Assembly: GCA_020152595.1 (NCBI GenBank) | Contig: JAIGNY010002165.1 | Span: forward strand, 631,001-695,000 | Direction of reading: 5' to 3' | Length of the DNA stretch: 64,000 bases | Source: Chiridota heheva | Lineage: Eukaryota > Echinodermata > Holothuroidea > Apodida > Chiridotidae | Part shown: positions 36,301-43,225 of the stretch, one piece after another | Layout: each line of letters starts with the position of its first letter | Numbering within the stretch: the stretch's first letter is position 1 | The notes under the pieces: model-generated | The model's database searches: none | What the model saw: the letters and a program-made list of their open reading frames with translations, nothing else | Told to the model about the DNA's origin: nothing | Translations under genes and position numbers: made by a program

Positions 36301-37733
36301 AACAACCTCTTCCACCACCTATAATTATCTCCCCTCCTCCCCTCCTACACCTAACATTACACACCCCTTTCTTTTCACCTAACTTTTTCTCCCGTATTCA
36401 GCTTTTTCCCTTTATCTCCCTTACAAACCTTCCATCTCCTCACTATCCTAAATCTTACACCTTAATTTATTAACACTCTCTTGGCACATTTGACTCTGAC
36501 TGTTGCGGTGCTGTTAAACATCAACAAACCAAACCAACCTTAAATGACATATCAATGTTTTAAAAGTTCCATCTCAGATTATACTGTTGCCATGTTTTTC
36601 CCCTGGTACATCAGAAATGATTCAATTGCATATCAAAGTTATTATCATGTTCCAACTCAGATTTTAAAGAAGGGCACTGTTTTCACAGTGCAACATATTA
36701 AGGTGGGGATTGCAGAATTCCCGCACATACTATGAAATTCCACACATATTAATGAAATTCCCCCTACAAAATAATTCATTAGGGGAAATTCCTGCAAAAA
36801 CTATAGAATGCCAACAAAAACAAATAAATCAAAGTCCAAATTTCCCCTAAAAGAAAGGTCAAGTCAAATTTAGCATTTCCCAGCCATAGTTTGGCATTTT
36901 TGGTGGTTTCCTTAGGTCTATTTTAGTATTTCTGTTATTTCTCCAAAAAGAATCCCCCTCCCCCTTTTTGTAAAAATCCCCCTCCCAAATTACACAAGGT
37001 GAAAATCTTCCCCCAAAAAATTACACAAGGAGGAAAATCCCCCTCCCCCTAAAAAAAAAAAATTGAACCTTTAAGTGAACACTGGTGAGGGTGTGATGTC
37101 ACTCTTCTACAGTAGACTCTTTACACCAGCCGTTTTTATGCAAACTGTTACAACATTCAGCACCTGAATGGAATAAAGTATAGTAGTTTCTTTACAGCTC
37201 TTGTTTGTCTTATTGCCATCTATTTTATGACTTGTATGTAAAAGTGTGAAACGGAAAGTGATATATTGCCCCACAAGCAGGGAGGTATTGAAGCCTAACT
37301 CTAAACCTAACCTTTATTACTTTTGTTAATAGATGGTTGTGCTTCAAAACTGTGAACACCTCCCTGTATGTAGGGCAATGTATCATTTTCCATGTGAAAC
37401 ATCTCCAAACTGATACTGAATCTTAAAGCCTAAAACAATAGAAATCAGAAAAAAGAGGCCAGCATTTAGTAAGTATTCTTTCTAAACTGTAACATTTTTG
37501 TAATAAAACAGTTGTTTTACTCAAGTGTCATTGCGCCTTGAATTATTTTCATTTCATCTCTTTCCACTTTCTCAGCTGATAAATATTGCAAACTTCTGGT
37601 CAGTGAAAAAGGAGACGTAAAAATCAAGGAAATAATGATGGATGGGAGATCATCGGAAAAGCTGCGGAGTTTGATCAAGGAGATCATCACGATTATGGAG
37701 AATTGGAGAGAACAGGAGGCAAAAAATAAATAG
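2712..37733 (+). CDS. ZER1: ZER1 homologue, Cullin-2 ligase substrate receptor (whole coding span, 13 exons)
   Basis: Joining 13 GT-AG exons gives a 781-residue protein, close to the 766 residues of human ZER1, and it aligns collinearly from end to end. ZER1 (ZYG-11 family) recruits proteins with an N-terminal glycine to the CUL2-Elongin B/C-RBX1 ubiquitin ligase. Seen here: a BC-box-like stretch at residues 9-18, a Cul2-box-like LPWAF at 43-47, leucine-rich repeats over about 70-290, an acidic linker at about 298-325, and ARM-like repeats from about 330 to the end. The glycine-pocket residues of the family are all present: W570, N571, D574, N615 and E618, each 18 positions beyond the human numbering. 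I chose M at 2712 because it aligns with the family start and has A at -3 and G at +4; an in-frame ATG at 2679 would add 11 residues. Twelve introns total about 32.7 kb. Individual exons follow. Confidence 0.95.
3440..3616. repeat. Dispersed repeat, copy 2, left part
   Basis: Matches 2165-2285 of copy 1 up to GGATTCCATTTTT, where homology stops at the start of the hairpin-capped insertion. The right part resumes at 6832. Confidence 0.65.
3617..6826. mobile_element. Hairpin-capped insertion in a dispersed repeat (unclassified; Helentron-like possible)
   Basis: Begins with a hairpin (GGTTC..GATGC / GCATC..GGAACC, 3617-3642), then a GT-rich microsatellite, then units of about 310 bp containing GATATCTCAAGAA and CATATTAATGAGTAGGC; ends near ACAAAACCT. 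A related element starts and ends the same way at 48830-50958. No protein is encoded. Its limits are set by the interrupted host repeat. An unrelated segment (about 4432-4870, starting with TAATAATGATAATAATAAAG) appears inserted inside it. Confidence 0.55.
6832..7022. repeat. Dispersed repeat, copy 2, right part
   Basis: Resumes homology to 2291-2490 of copy 1 (CAGACATAACCAAATGATCC onward), directly after the end of the hairpin-capped insertion. Confidence 0.65.
7424..8239. mobile_element. Non-autonomous hAT-type element, 816 bp
   Basis: Inverted ends TAGTGATGTCATGATA and, on the other strand, TAGTGCTGTCATGATA. Flanked by GAAATAAT (7416-7423) and TAAATAAT (8240-8247), an 8-bp duplication with one mismatch, as hAT transposases make. 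No transposase frame inside. It contains TATCGCGATA palindromes and a C-run/G-run hairpin at 7657-7694. Confidence 0.75.
8582..8734 (+). CDS. ZER1: ZER1 coding exon 2 (residues 226-277, LRRs)
   Basis: The acceptor TTCTTCTTCAG opens an exon that completes Arg226 and continues HLDIS...LVKSLPYLLSLDLSG, which matches the human LRHLDIS...LGNLMSLDISG repeat. It ends GGAGA|GTAAGT in phase 2. Intron 2 (8735-12392) begins with a G-rich run near 8826 and then holds a SINE and the nested mobile-element block. Confidence 0.94.
9050..9290 (+). mobile_element. tRNA-derived SINE copy, degraded
   Basis: Box-B-like GGGTTCGATTTGC, then AGAGCAAGATACTTCATT and a 3' part CTGGGGATAAGCACTGGC. The same order of blocks is found on the minus strand at 14717-14949 and 20355-20592, which defines the family. 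Confidence 0.6.
10755..10833. repeat. CT-rich microsatellite
   Basis: Runs of TCTCTCTC interrupted by CCCC and CTTCG units, within the nested hAT-type element. Confidence 0.85.
10966..11095. repeat. 21-bp tandem repeat, about six copies
   Basis: Unit close to GGATTCAAATCTGAACTGAC, alternating ATTCAAATC and ATTTAAATC versions, inside the hAT-type element. Confidence 0.85.
12393..12654 (+). CDS. ZER1: ZER1 coding exon 3 (residues 277-364, acidic linker)
   Basis: After the acceptor TTTATTTCAG the exon encodes a low-complexity acidic linker (DPEDEDDMDVEMLEE) and then IKAFKGMKRPFQFLGL, which matches human IPFRALKRPLQFLGL. The linker is longer than in the human protein and accounts for most of the extra length. 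The donor is GAG|GTAGGT in phase 0. Intron 3 (12655-15576) contains a repeat related to the 32.7-kb array and four MITE/SINE insertions. Confidence 0.93.
12800..13085 (-). repeat. Inverted single copy of the 32.7-34.2 kb array unit
   Basis: Read on the minus strand it contains GTACATTCATGTAACTT, ATTAGCTCATTTGCATAAC and GATCATATATGTGAAGAGCA, in the order of the array unit in intron 11. Confidence 0.7.
13238..13669. mobile_element. hAT-type MITE, 432 bp
   Basis: Ends CAGTGGCATTGTGAG and, inverted, CAGTGGTGTTGTGAG, with a perfect 8-bp duplication GTGACATC at 13230-13237 and 13670-13677. The interior is a degenerate series of TTTTCTTCAATTTT-like units. Sequences of this style on the other strand occur at 45110-45230 and 51360-51600. 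Confidence 0.85.
14166..14636. mobile_element. TIR MITE, about 470 bp
   Basis: Ends GCCTTAAAGGTATATGGACA and, inverted, GCCTTAAGATATATGGACA. Partial relatives starting AAAGGTCTATGGACATGTAG lie near 20930, 28183, 29694 and 38724. No coding capacity; target duplication not clear. Confidence 0.7.
14717..14949 (-). mobile_element. tRNA-derived SINE copy (minus strand)
   Basis: On the minus strand: box-B-like GGGTTCGATTCCC, then TCCTTGAGCAAGACACTTTA, AGCTGTAAAATGAGTACC, and a 3' block ending ACCGGGGATAAGAACTGGCC. Same family as 9050-9290 and 20355-20592. Confidence 0.7.
15005..15519. mobile_element. TA-flanked MITE, 515 bp
   Basis: Ends TAGAGGGATTTC and, inverted, TAAAGGTGTTTC, with TA on each side. 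A second copy sits at 46945-47436 and shares TAATCTTATATAACAACATG and ACAAAATGGCGATGTAAACA. TA duplication suggests a Tc1/mariner-type mobiliser. Confidence 0.65.
15577..15720 (+). CDS. ZER1: ZER1 coding exon 4 (residues 365-412)
   Basis: Acceptor TTTTTACAG, then 48 whole codons. IDRYQERRSFVLAGINAFFD aligns with the human IEAYTEHRPEITSRAINLLFD helices at the start of the ARM-like region. The donor is CAG|GTAAAG. A LINE 3' fragment starts only about 25 bases beyond the donor, and intron 4 (15721-18517) is largely LINE sequence. Confidence 0.93.
15745..16207 (+). mobile_element. LINE ORF2 3' fragment A
   Basis: One frame reads LRIGHTHLSHTPTS, then PLCNKCHRPLTDHHVLLACP, the C-terminal cysteine/histidine motif of RNase H-bearing non-LTR retrotransposons. 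It ends near 16207 with the family tail TGCCATTAAGCCTCACCAAA. It begins about 25 bases after the exon 4 donor. Confidence 0.75.
16262..17577 (+). mobile_element. LINE ORF2 3' fragment B with RNase H domain
   Basis: Separate frames give the pre-RNase H segment (KVFLGLSSYMKSIHNPAFHS), then YGSTRDGSYAAAA, AEAKAILLALNF and FSDSKSVLTGI, and after a frameshift at an A run near 16879, SYVGISGNERADRAANNAL. These are the four RNase H blocks; the first catalytic Asp (normally TDGS) reads Tyr. The fragment ends in CAGTTAAACATCATTAAACC, the family tail. Dead copy. Confidence 0.8.
17790..18117. mobile_element. Small TIR element, 328 bp
   Basis: Ends TCCCTCTTTTCGTGTAGTGA and, inverted, TCCCTCTTTCCGCATACTGA. 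An internal TTCCGCATACTGACGAAT echoes the ends and the motif repeated at 1668-1960. Confidence 0.5.
18518..18576 (+). CDS. ZER1: ZER1 coding exon 5 (residues 413-432)
   Basis: A 59-base exon found by splice sites and homology. Acceptor ATTTTAG; it encodes EVVMTLKRYPTDSQIQISG, matching human LVITALKCHKYDRNIQVTG; donor GGAAG|GTGAGT, phase 2. Intron 5 (18577-20002) contains a tandem duplication of about 480 bp. Confidence 0.92.
18712..19677. repeat. Tandem duplication, two ~480-bp units
   Basis: 18712-19179 and 19182-19677 align throughout, sharing AATTAGGGCCATTA, TTTTCACATCCTGCTTTTTG and GACAAATTGGTTTGACAGTA. Small gaps separate the copies; no coding content. Confidence 0.85.
20003..20065 (+). 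CDS. ZER1: ZER1 coding exon 6 (residues 432-453)
   Basis: A 63-base exon. Acceptor TTGATCTTACAG; the split codon gives Ser, then ALLFHLSRNNYKAQLNTRMR, matching human SAALFYLTNSEYRSEQSVKLR. Donor AGACA|GTAAGT, phase 2. Intron 6 (20066-23496) holds a SINE, a 16-bp tandem repeat, a CT-rich minisatellite and two LINE tails, the last of which ends only about 30 bases before exon 7. Confidence 0.92.
20355..20592 (-). mobile_element. tRNA-derived SINE copy with full head (minus strand)
   Basis: The minus strand starts GAGGTGCAGTGGCTCAGTGG (box A) and has GGGTTTGATTCCCATC (box B), then GTCCTTGAGCAAGACACTTT. This is the best-preserved head of the three copies and shows the tRNA origin. Confidence 0.75.
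21372..21485. repeat. 16-bp tandem repeat, seven copies
   Basis: Unit ATGCACTGATGTCATC, nearly invariant, in intron 6. Confidence 0.93.
22235..22936. repeat. CT-rich minisatellite, 22-23 bp unit
   Basis: About 30 units close to CTCCTCTCCTCTCTGCTCAC with CATCA/CGTCA variants. The long apparent reading frames across it are products of the repeat, not genes. Confidence 0.93.
23035..23318 (+). mobile_element. LINE 3' tail fragment
   Basis: C-rich 3' region ending TGGCACATTTGACTCTGACT and GTTAAACATCAACAAACC, the tail of the LINE family at 16262-17577. Confidence 0.7.
23335..23468 (+). mobile_element. LINE 3' tail fragment, adjacent second copy
   Basis: Ends with the same tail, GCCGTTAAACATCAACAAAC, 28 bases before exon 7, so it lies beside the branch point and polypyrimidine region of that acceptor. 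Confidence 0.7.
23497..23767 (+). CDS. ZER1: ZER1 coding exon 7 (residues 453-543)
   Basis: Acceptor TTTCATTACAG completes Gln453. LLRNCGLTLLNFDIPSDFYF matches human VQRNCCLTLCNFSIPEELEF, and YAYMCNTIVCHVEGEQKLQV matches the human AVHLCNALVCQVDNDHKEAV segment. Donor AAAG|GTGAGT, phase 0. Intron 7 (23768-25627) carries a partial MITE and a 161-bp hAT MITE. Confidence 0.94.
23838..24275. mobile_element. Long-TIR MITE, partial
   Basis: Shares GTAGAAATGACTG, CAATTGTTAATGTATTTTAA and the right arm CTTGACCACTGAGTTAAGCC with the family at 45800-46374; the left arm is missing. Confidence 0.55.
24958..25118. mobile_element. hAT-type MITE, 161 bp
   Basis: Ends CAGTGGCGTAGCTAGGG and, inverted, CAGTGACATAACTAGGG, with a perfect 8-bp duplication CTTTTAAA at 24950-24957 and 25119-25126. 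Confidence 0.9.
25628..25718 (+). CDS. ZER1: ZER1 coding exon 8 (residues 544-574, glycine-pocket Trp/Asn)
   Basis: Encodes METAWSALWNVT, the helix carrying W570 and N571 of the glycine-degron pocket. The exon ends GTAACAG|GTTAGT in phase 1, so the codon of pocket residue D574 is split by the intron. This donor and its upstream exon bases are repeated twice more in intron 8 (25719-26498). Confidence 0.94.
25703..25880 (+). repeat. Exon 8 donor region in three tandem copies
   Basis: GGAATGTAACAG|GTTAGTTAC occurs with GT at 25719 (the inferred real donor), 25792 and 25862, each followed by a G-rich stretch (GATGGGTGGGAGGGGG). Use of either downstream copy would read straight into TAG after the first donor. 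Confidence 0.9.
26499..26569 (+). CDS. ZER1: ZER1 coding exon 9 (residues 574-597)
   Basis: Acceptor TTTTCATAG completes Asp574. DETADNCEMFVEGGGLNLFL matches human DETPDNCEMFLNFNGMKLFL. Donor AAAGAG|GTAAAC, phase 0. Intron 9 (26570-28632) is dominated by a C-rich minisatellite at 26985-27900. Confidence 0.93.
26985..27900. repeat. C-rich minisatellite, ~16-bp unit
   Basis: Dozens of units close to CCTTGCACCCCACTCC with longer variants. It is open in several frames on both strands only because the unit lacks stops. Confidence 0.93.
28088..28170. repeat. 22-bp repeat, about three and a half copies
   Basis: Unit GGGTCCAACTCTTACAAGTA, degrading at the right end. Confidence 0.85.
28633..28742 (+). 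CDS. ZER1: ZER1 coding exon 10 (residues 598-634, pocket Asn615)
   Basis: Encodes LMRNMMGLIGNVAEVKRLR, matching human LHRNMLGLLGNVAEVKELR, with the pocket residues N615 and E618. Acceptor CACTTTGCAG, donor TTTAT|GTAAGT, phase 2. Intron 10 (28743-31284) contains a hairpin-capped repeat fragment at 29.8 kb and a ~22-bp minisatellite at 30.1 kb. Confidence 0.93.
29786..29935. repeat. Truncated hairpin-capped repeat
   Basis: Starts with a hairpin TCGCCAAC-GAA-GTTGGTGA (29789-29807), followed by GTTCGTCCGTCCATCCACAT. The layout resembles the caps at 3617, 32596 and 48830, with different sequence. Confidence 0.4.
30125..30760. repeat. Minisatellite, ~21-22 bp unit
   Basis: Units such as GGGACAGGGTGGCATGGTAT, most regular at 30400-30560. 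The related unit GGGACATAGAGATGGATGTC makes up the arrays at 53.8-55.0 kb. Confidence 0.9.
31080..31255. repeat. Possible non-LTR or UTR-like 3' end
   Basis: TATTGTAAAGCGCCTCAGAG followed by GGCACTTATATAAATTCTG and AATAAA resembles tails of dispersed repeats in marine animals. A similar CAGCGCC block lies at 4478. It ends about 30 bases before exon 11. Confidence 0.3.
31285..31473 (+). CDS. ZER1: ZER1 coding exon 11 (residues 634-697)
   Basis: Acceptor GTTTCTGCAG. DGIEVSYNAAGTLSHIASDG and the terminal RNINYR motif match human DGIEVSYNACGVLSHIMFDG and RNINYRSF. Donor TACAG|GTATTT, phase 2. Intron 11 (31474-35715) contains a tRNA-derived SINE, the 32.6-34.2 kb repeat array and a partial MITE. 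Confidence 0.94.
32006..32180 (+). mobile_element. tRNA-derived SINE, degraded
   Basis: AAGACCT (32006-32012) pairs with GGGTCTT (32078-32084) like an acceptor stem; GGTTCAATTCC is box B. The body shares TTCACAACTGGTATCAAA with the SINE at 43226. The T-stem has mismatches, so this is not a working tRNA gene. Confidence 0.6.
32596..34240 (+). repeat. Hairpin-capped tandem array, ~180-260 bp units
   Basis: Opens with a hairpin (AGCTCGACTATT / AATAGTAGAGCT, 32596-32624) and a CGGCGTCGGCATCAGCGTTG stretch, then repeats blocks GTACATTCATGTAACTTGGC, GTAGAGGACATGGGTACTG and CATACTAATTAGCTTATTTG at least seven times. No coding frame. An inverted single unit is at 12800-13085. Confidence 0.75.
34998..35455. 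mobile_element. Long-TIR MITE, partial
   Basis: Shares AAGGAGATATTTAAGTTT, AACAATTGTTAATGTATTTT and a degraded right arm (CCTTGACCCTGAACTAATTC) with the 45800-46374 element. Confidence 0.55.
35716..35813 (+). CDS. ZER1: ZER1 coding exon 12 (residues 697-730)
   Basis: Acceptor TTTGTTTCAG completes Arg697, then SFDPILRLIDCYHTPQVQLW, matching the human SFEPILRL...SQHWATWAL region. Donor GTTACTC|GTAAGT, phase 1. Intron 12 (35814-37575) holds a LINE 3' end at 36.1-36.5 kb and low-complexity C-rich tracts near 36.96-37.05 kb. Confidence 0.93.
36085..36538 (+). mobile_element. LINE ORF2 3' end with Cys/His motif and tail
   Basis: One frame reads APLCPTCNIDLSIKHIFLTC then PLYQNSRSLL and FRNNNLFHHL followed by a stop, the end of ORF2. 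The 3' region ends TGTTAAACATCAACAAACCA. Same family as 16262-17577. Confidence 0.78.
37576..37733 (+). CDS. ZER1: ZER1 coding exon 13 (residues 730-781 and stop)
   Basis: Acceptor CACTTTCTCAG. PDKYCKLLVSEKG matches human PDKYCPLLIKEGG. The tail IMENWREQEAKNK is lineage-specific and ends in TAG at 37731. The last two sense codons read AATAAA, so a polyadenylation-type hexamer overlaps the stop region. The final ~45 bases are the first unit of a minisatellite that continues downstream. Confidence 0.93.
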
Positions 37734-38670
37734 GGGGAAATCTAGAGATTGATCACTTCTGATTATAGGGGGAAATCTAAAAATTGATCACTTCTGATTA
37801 ATCGATGTATGTGTTGGAACCTTTGTTCAAAATATAGATTTTGCGATGATTATGGAGAGCTGGAAAGAACAGGAGGCAAGAATTGAATATGGGAAAATCA
37901 CAGATTGATCACTTCTGATTATTCATTGTATCTGAAAGAACAGGAGGCAAGAAATAAATAGGGGAAAATCTAGAGATTCAGATCTGATTAATCGATGTAT
38001 CTGTTAGAACCTTCGTTCAAAGTATAGATTTTGTGATGATTATGGAGAGCTGGAAAGAACAGGAGGCAAAAATTAAATAGGGGAATATCTAGAGTTTGAT
38101 CACTTCTGATTAATCAATGTATCTGAAAGAAGAGGAGGCAAGAAATAAATAGGGGAAATCTAGAGATTGATCACTTCTGATTAATCAATGTATCTGTTGG
38201 AACCTTTGTTCAAAATATACATTTCATGATAATTATGGAGAGCTGGAAAGAATAGGAGGCAAGAAATAAATAGGGGAAATCTAGAGATTGATCACTTCTG
38301 ATTAATCAATGTATCTGTTGGAAGCTTTGTTCAAAATATACATTTTGTGATGATTATGGAGAGCTGGAAAGAATAGGAGGCAAGAAATGAATAAGGGAAA
38401 ATCTAGAGATTGATCACTTCTGATTAATCAATGTATCTGTTAGAACCTTTGTTCAAAATATAGATTTTGTGATGATTATGGAGAGCTGGAAAGAACAGAA
38501 GGCAAGAATTAAATAAGGGGAAATCTAGACATTAATCACTTCTGATAAATCATTGTATCTGTAAGAACCTTTGTTCAAACTATACATTTTGTGATGATTT
38601 TGGAGAGCTGGAGAAATGAGGAGGTCAGAAATGAATGGGAAATAAAGATATTGATCACTTCTGATTAATC
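37689..38670 (+). repeat. Minisatellite derived from the ZER1 stop region, ~120-bp unit
   Basis: GATTATGGAGAGCTGGAAAG recurs near 37848, 38038, 38231, 38351, 38472 and 38594, with shortened units near 37935 and 38126. The first unit is inside the last ZER1 exon (from about 37689). Several copies keep the reading IMESWKEQEARNK and a stop, and carry AATAAA, so each is a copy of the gene's end. Confidence 0.88.
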
Positions 38671-41600
38671 AATTTATCTGTTTGAACCTTCATACAAAAG
38701 ATGTAATTTAATGTCAGATAAAAGGTCTATGGACATACAAAGGTAAAAATTTTGTTCTGAAATCATTTACGAGATTAGTTTTAAAGTGACGAGTCTTAAA
38801 TTGAGACGACAAAATGTCAAACAGGACTGAAGAAACTACTTTGATGTCTTCGTCTGTGAAGGAGATAATCAAATTTAAAAGATGCTGCAAGTTTGTATGG
38901 AATGACTGGTGTAGAAAGTCTACTATTGATGAGTTTATCAAAGGAGACAAACGTCTGACAATCCTTATTTCATATGATAGAATCAAAAATAACAAATTTT
39001 CAGACCAAGTTTCATAACTCTCGAAGAAATTGAACACATTCTTTGTTATTATTAAAAACTTTAATGATCCTACTAAATAGTACTATGGGAGCCGCCATTT
39101 TGATTTCAAAACATGCAAGATCTGCCATTTTGATTTCAAAACGTGCAAGATTATGATGTCATCAGCCCTGCAGGATGTTGGATTGCTTTGTATTTCTTTC
39201 TAATCTACCTCAAGTTTTCTAGCTCATGAGAAATTGTTTTTCTTTTGTAAGGGTCAAGGATTTTTTGTATTATACATGAAATTATCAAAACATGCTGTTA
39301 AAACTTTGTGCCACATCATTTTGGAATAAAAACTTTAATCACATTTATAAAGAAATACATTTTAATCCTTATGTCCCTTACTGGGGAAATTTCTATGTCA
39401 TCAGGCACAATATTTTAATACAGAATTGAACAAAATTGCAGCCTCCATGTGTGTTGCCTTCAAACATAAATAACTTGAGATAGGAATAAGATTTTGACTT
39501 GCTGTTTTGGGTATTTTGTTTAGATTTGTATCGTCTTTCATATGAAATAATGATTGTACAAGACTTTATGTCTCCTTTAAAGATGGATAACTTGAGATAG
39601 GAATAAGATTTTGACTTGCTGTGTTTGGTAGTTGGTTAAAACTTTAATCCTCTATCATATAAAATAATGATTGTATGAGACTCTATGTCTCCTTTAACAA
39701 ATGCTTGTCATTTATTATTGAATATATTTTATTGAAAATTGATTTCAAATTCTATTGCTAATTGAATTGATTAAATACTTCAGTGGACTCTCGTTTTAAA
39801 CAATATGCTTTAGGTGAAGTGAATTGTTTCTTTGTTATCTTCCTTTATATGAGTTGAATATGATTGACCACCAAGTTATCTTTCAAAGACCATGAGAGAA
39901 GTAAATATTTCTGTCACAAAGCGGCAATTTTATAAGTTCGGAGTGATTGGATCAACTAGTGCTGATGATTTGCAATTAATTCACTAATCGTTTAATACCC
40001 AAAAATTGTGAGCGTTTAGCAATAATCGCAACCAATATTCAGCCAAAAATTCAGCCAAAATTTTTCTAAGTGTTCAATAAAAAAAAATTAAAAAAATGAA
40101 ATTTTCGTGGAACTGGTACAGTTTCTACACAAATAGACGATATATTTTCGGAAAACAGATAGCCAAGAGTCTCACAGAAATGCAATTATGATGTCTTAAA
40201 ATTCCCTGTAAGGGTCATAAAACTTGAAAATAAAGATCCTGAGTTAAGATAACTTTCAAACAGGTGTAGAAATAAAAAATGTTGCAGATTTTGGACCTTG
40301 CTTGCTCTGCTGAAGTATCATTTTCCTTGGTTTTTGACAGAGCTGTTACAAAATCATTACAGACTGTATCCCAGTAAGCCTAACTTAGTTTTTGAAGTGT
40401 GCCACAATTACAGAAGGCCCACCCACATAGCATGTTCACGATTAATAGTTTAAAAGTTTTACTAAATTAACTACTACATTTTTGATATGGTTGTGAGCGA
40501 TTAATTGCTAATCGTTAACAGTACTAGAATCGACAAACCTCTATTTTCACATGTAGTTCCATTTGTTTTAATCTTCTGTGTGTGTTATTTAGGGTTTCAT
40601 GCATGATTCAACACCAGTGAAGTGAACTTTTCTGTTATTTCTAAACCAAAATTATCTCCACATTTTTCATGAAAATGATAATTTATACAGAAGAGATAAA
40701 CTTTTCATAATTTGGTCAGCAAACTTTTAATGTGTGTCTAGACATGGGAGTTGATAGTTCTTTTTACTTTTCATCATTTTGGGCACCTTTGGTGTACTTT
40801 TAAAAGTTATGGTACTAATCACCAGTAATCATTAAAGTCTCACTTTTTTCATTTGCTAAAATCCATAAAACTTCATAGCCCTCTACCTCTGATGCAATAC
40901 TTTAAAAGAGAGCATCTTGATTCCGACAACGTTTTGAATGTCTTACCCTCGTCAATTGTTACCTGTAAAAGTCATTCTCATCATTTTACGTGATTGAAAT
41001 TTGGGAGAGAAATTGAGAGAATTAAGTGGAGATATTAGGTAGTCTGCCCTTTCATATGTCAGAAATTTGCATATTTCAAAAATCCTTCAAACTTGATGAG
41101 CCACAACTCAAAAAAAGTTCCAATGCTTTTTTAAATTTCAAGAACTTTGTCAGAAATTGAAACCATTTGAAATAAGCATTGAAACAGAAAAATAATTGTA
41201 GGCACCTTTGTGATTTTCGGTTACTTAGATACACCTACCATGCTTAGTTTGTCGTCATCTTTAAATCATCTTCAGGCACCCACAGACCTTTCCTGAAAAC
41301 AGAAACCCTTGGAAAGATATCGGAGGCTGGTAATGCTGTTTTGAAGCATAATTAACAAGTCTTACTTTCAGCAAATTAATAATTTTGTAATGAATACAAA
41401 ATTTGAATTCAATAGTGTAAAATTAGAAAAAAGTAAAGAAGTGAAAATTACTTTATTTCACAGATCTAAGTTTGTTTTTTTATCAAGAAAAGCTAACTAA
41501 ACTCTTAGTTTTGGAAAATGATTTTAGTCATATTTAACTTCTTTGGAAAAACTGTCAAAATATTGTGCAAATATATTTCTCAGACACTTCTTTTCAAACC

Positions 41601-42440
41601 TTTTAAAATTTTCTGCAAAAAGTATTTTTCTTGATTAGTATTAAGGTTGTCTGGGAGATAAGTCCTATTCTCCAAAAATTTTTTCATGAACAGATGATAT
41701 CTGCTAGAAATTTGATTGTCTGACAGGGCAGTTCCTGCAGTATTTATGCCCGAGTATGAGTTTTGTGTGTTGCTGGCAGACTTACAAGTGGTTTGTCAAT
41801 CCCAGATTAATTTATTCATATATTGGTCCTAGTTCTCAGACAAAACTGATGTTTTTCTTTTGCACTAAGAAATAATTGTCAAAGTATTTTTATGTGATGT
41901 CATAATTCATATTCTTTACAAATTACTCAAATTTATGTATGTTTGCCAAAAGAAGCTAACTATTGAACTATTAGTTTTGAAAAAGATATTTTTATATTGA
42001 ACTTTTAAGTTACATTGAAGTATTATACACATGTGAGCATATTAATGACACTCTTTTATTATCGTTTTTGCTGCCTATTTTGAGTTTTGTGACTATATCA
42101 CTATATCAACAGAAACTTATCTACATACATACATTTTACACTTATTTATTATTATTCAATAAGTATTGTAAGTTTCTCTAACATGTAGAGGCAAAGTTAT
42201 TGTTTAAAACTATTTTGCAATATATGTTTATCATACTTGAACTGAAAATTTATTACGGTACAATCTGTGAAAAAATAAATACAAAATTAGGGCTATTTTA
42301 CAGCCGTCTGAAATTTCAATTGGACATTTCAGGTGTGATGTATAAATTAGCAGAACCTATGGAAGTCCATTTTGTTTAATTCTCTCTTAAAATTCATTTA
42401 AGCTGAAATTATATTTTGGATCCTAACCATAACAATGGTT
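38671..42440. other. Intergenic, no gene seen; MITE remnants
   Basis: 38724-39040 is a decayed long-TIR MITE (its antisense reading frame is not a gene). 39465-39700 holds two ~118-bp tandem units with AGATAGGAATAAGATTTTGA. The rest is AT-rich without recognised coding sequence or repeats. Confidence 0.55.
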
Positions 42441-42465
42441 AAAGAATGAGTTAAATGGTTAAGTA

Positions 42466-43085
42466 AGTTCATTGCATATGAGAGAAGACTGTCAAAGATC
42501 CAAAATGGTGTAGAAACTGCTTCAATATCTTATTCTGGTAAGGAGATATATAAAGGATTAGTTCAATGGTCAAGAAAGTTTATCTTATATGAAAGATGAC
42601 TTTAAAAAATGGTGAAGAAACTTCATTAATATCTTATTCTGGTAAGGAGGTATATAAAGGATTAGTTCAGTGGTCAAGAAAGTTTATCTTATGTGAAAGA
42701 TGACTTTAAAAATGGTGAAGAAACTTCATCAATATCTTATTCTGGTAAGGAGATATTTAAAGGATTAGTTCAGTGGTCAAGAAAGTTTATCTTATATGTA
42801 GATGACTTCAAAAAATGGTGAAAAAACTTCTTCAATATCTTATTCTGGTAAGGAGATAATTAAAGGATTAGTTCAGTAGTCAAGAAAGTTCATCTTATAT
42901 GAAAGAAGGCTTCAAAAAATGGTGAAGAAATTACTTCAATATCTTATTCTGGTAAGGAGATATTTAAAACATGGATAACTTTCATAAGTATCTCCTTAAT
43001 GGAGTAAGATACTAAAGTAGTTTCTTCACCATTTGTTTCTTCAAAAGTCCTCTTTTATTTAAGACCACTGAACTAATCCTTTAAA
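42466..43085. repeat. Tandem array of MITE arms closed by one inverted arm
   Basis: Five direct units of about 118 bp with GGATTAGTTCAGTGGTCAAG and AATATCTTATTCTGGTAAGG, then one inverted arm (42990-43085) ending CCACTGAACTAATCCTTTAA. The units are the terminal arm of the long-TIR MITE without its interior. Confidence 0.8.
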
Positions 43086-43225
43086 GAATGGACAACAGTG
43101 CAAATTCTATACCTGAACCTAGGGATAATCTTTGCAATCTAAACTGTAATTGACCTCTCTTTAGTATGGAAATAGGCCACGCCCACCATAACAACACAGT
43201 AACTAGGCGGGACAAACAAACCTCA

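Noticed and set aside
38714-39037. 107-codon frame on the minus strand
   Set aside because: The DNA is a decayed copy of the long-TIR MITE; the frame has no domain and no partner in intact copies.
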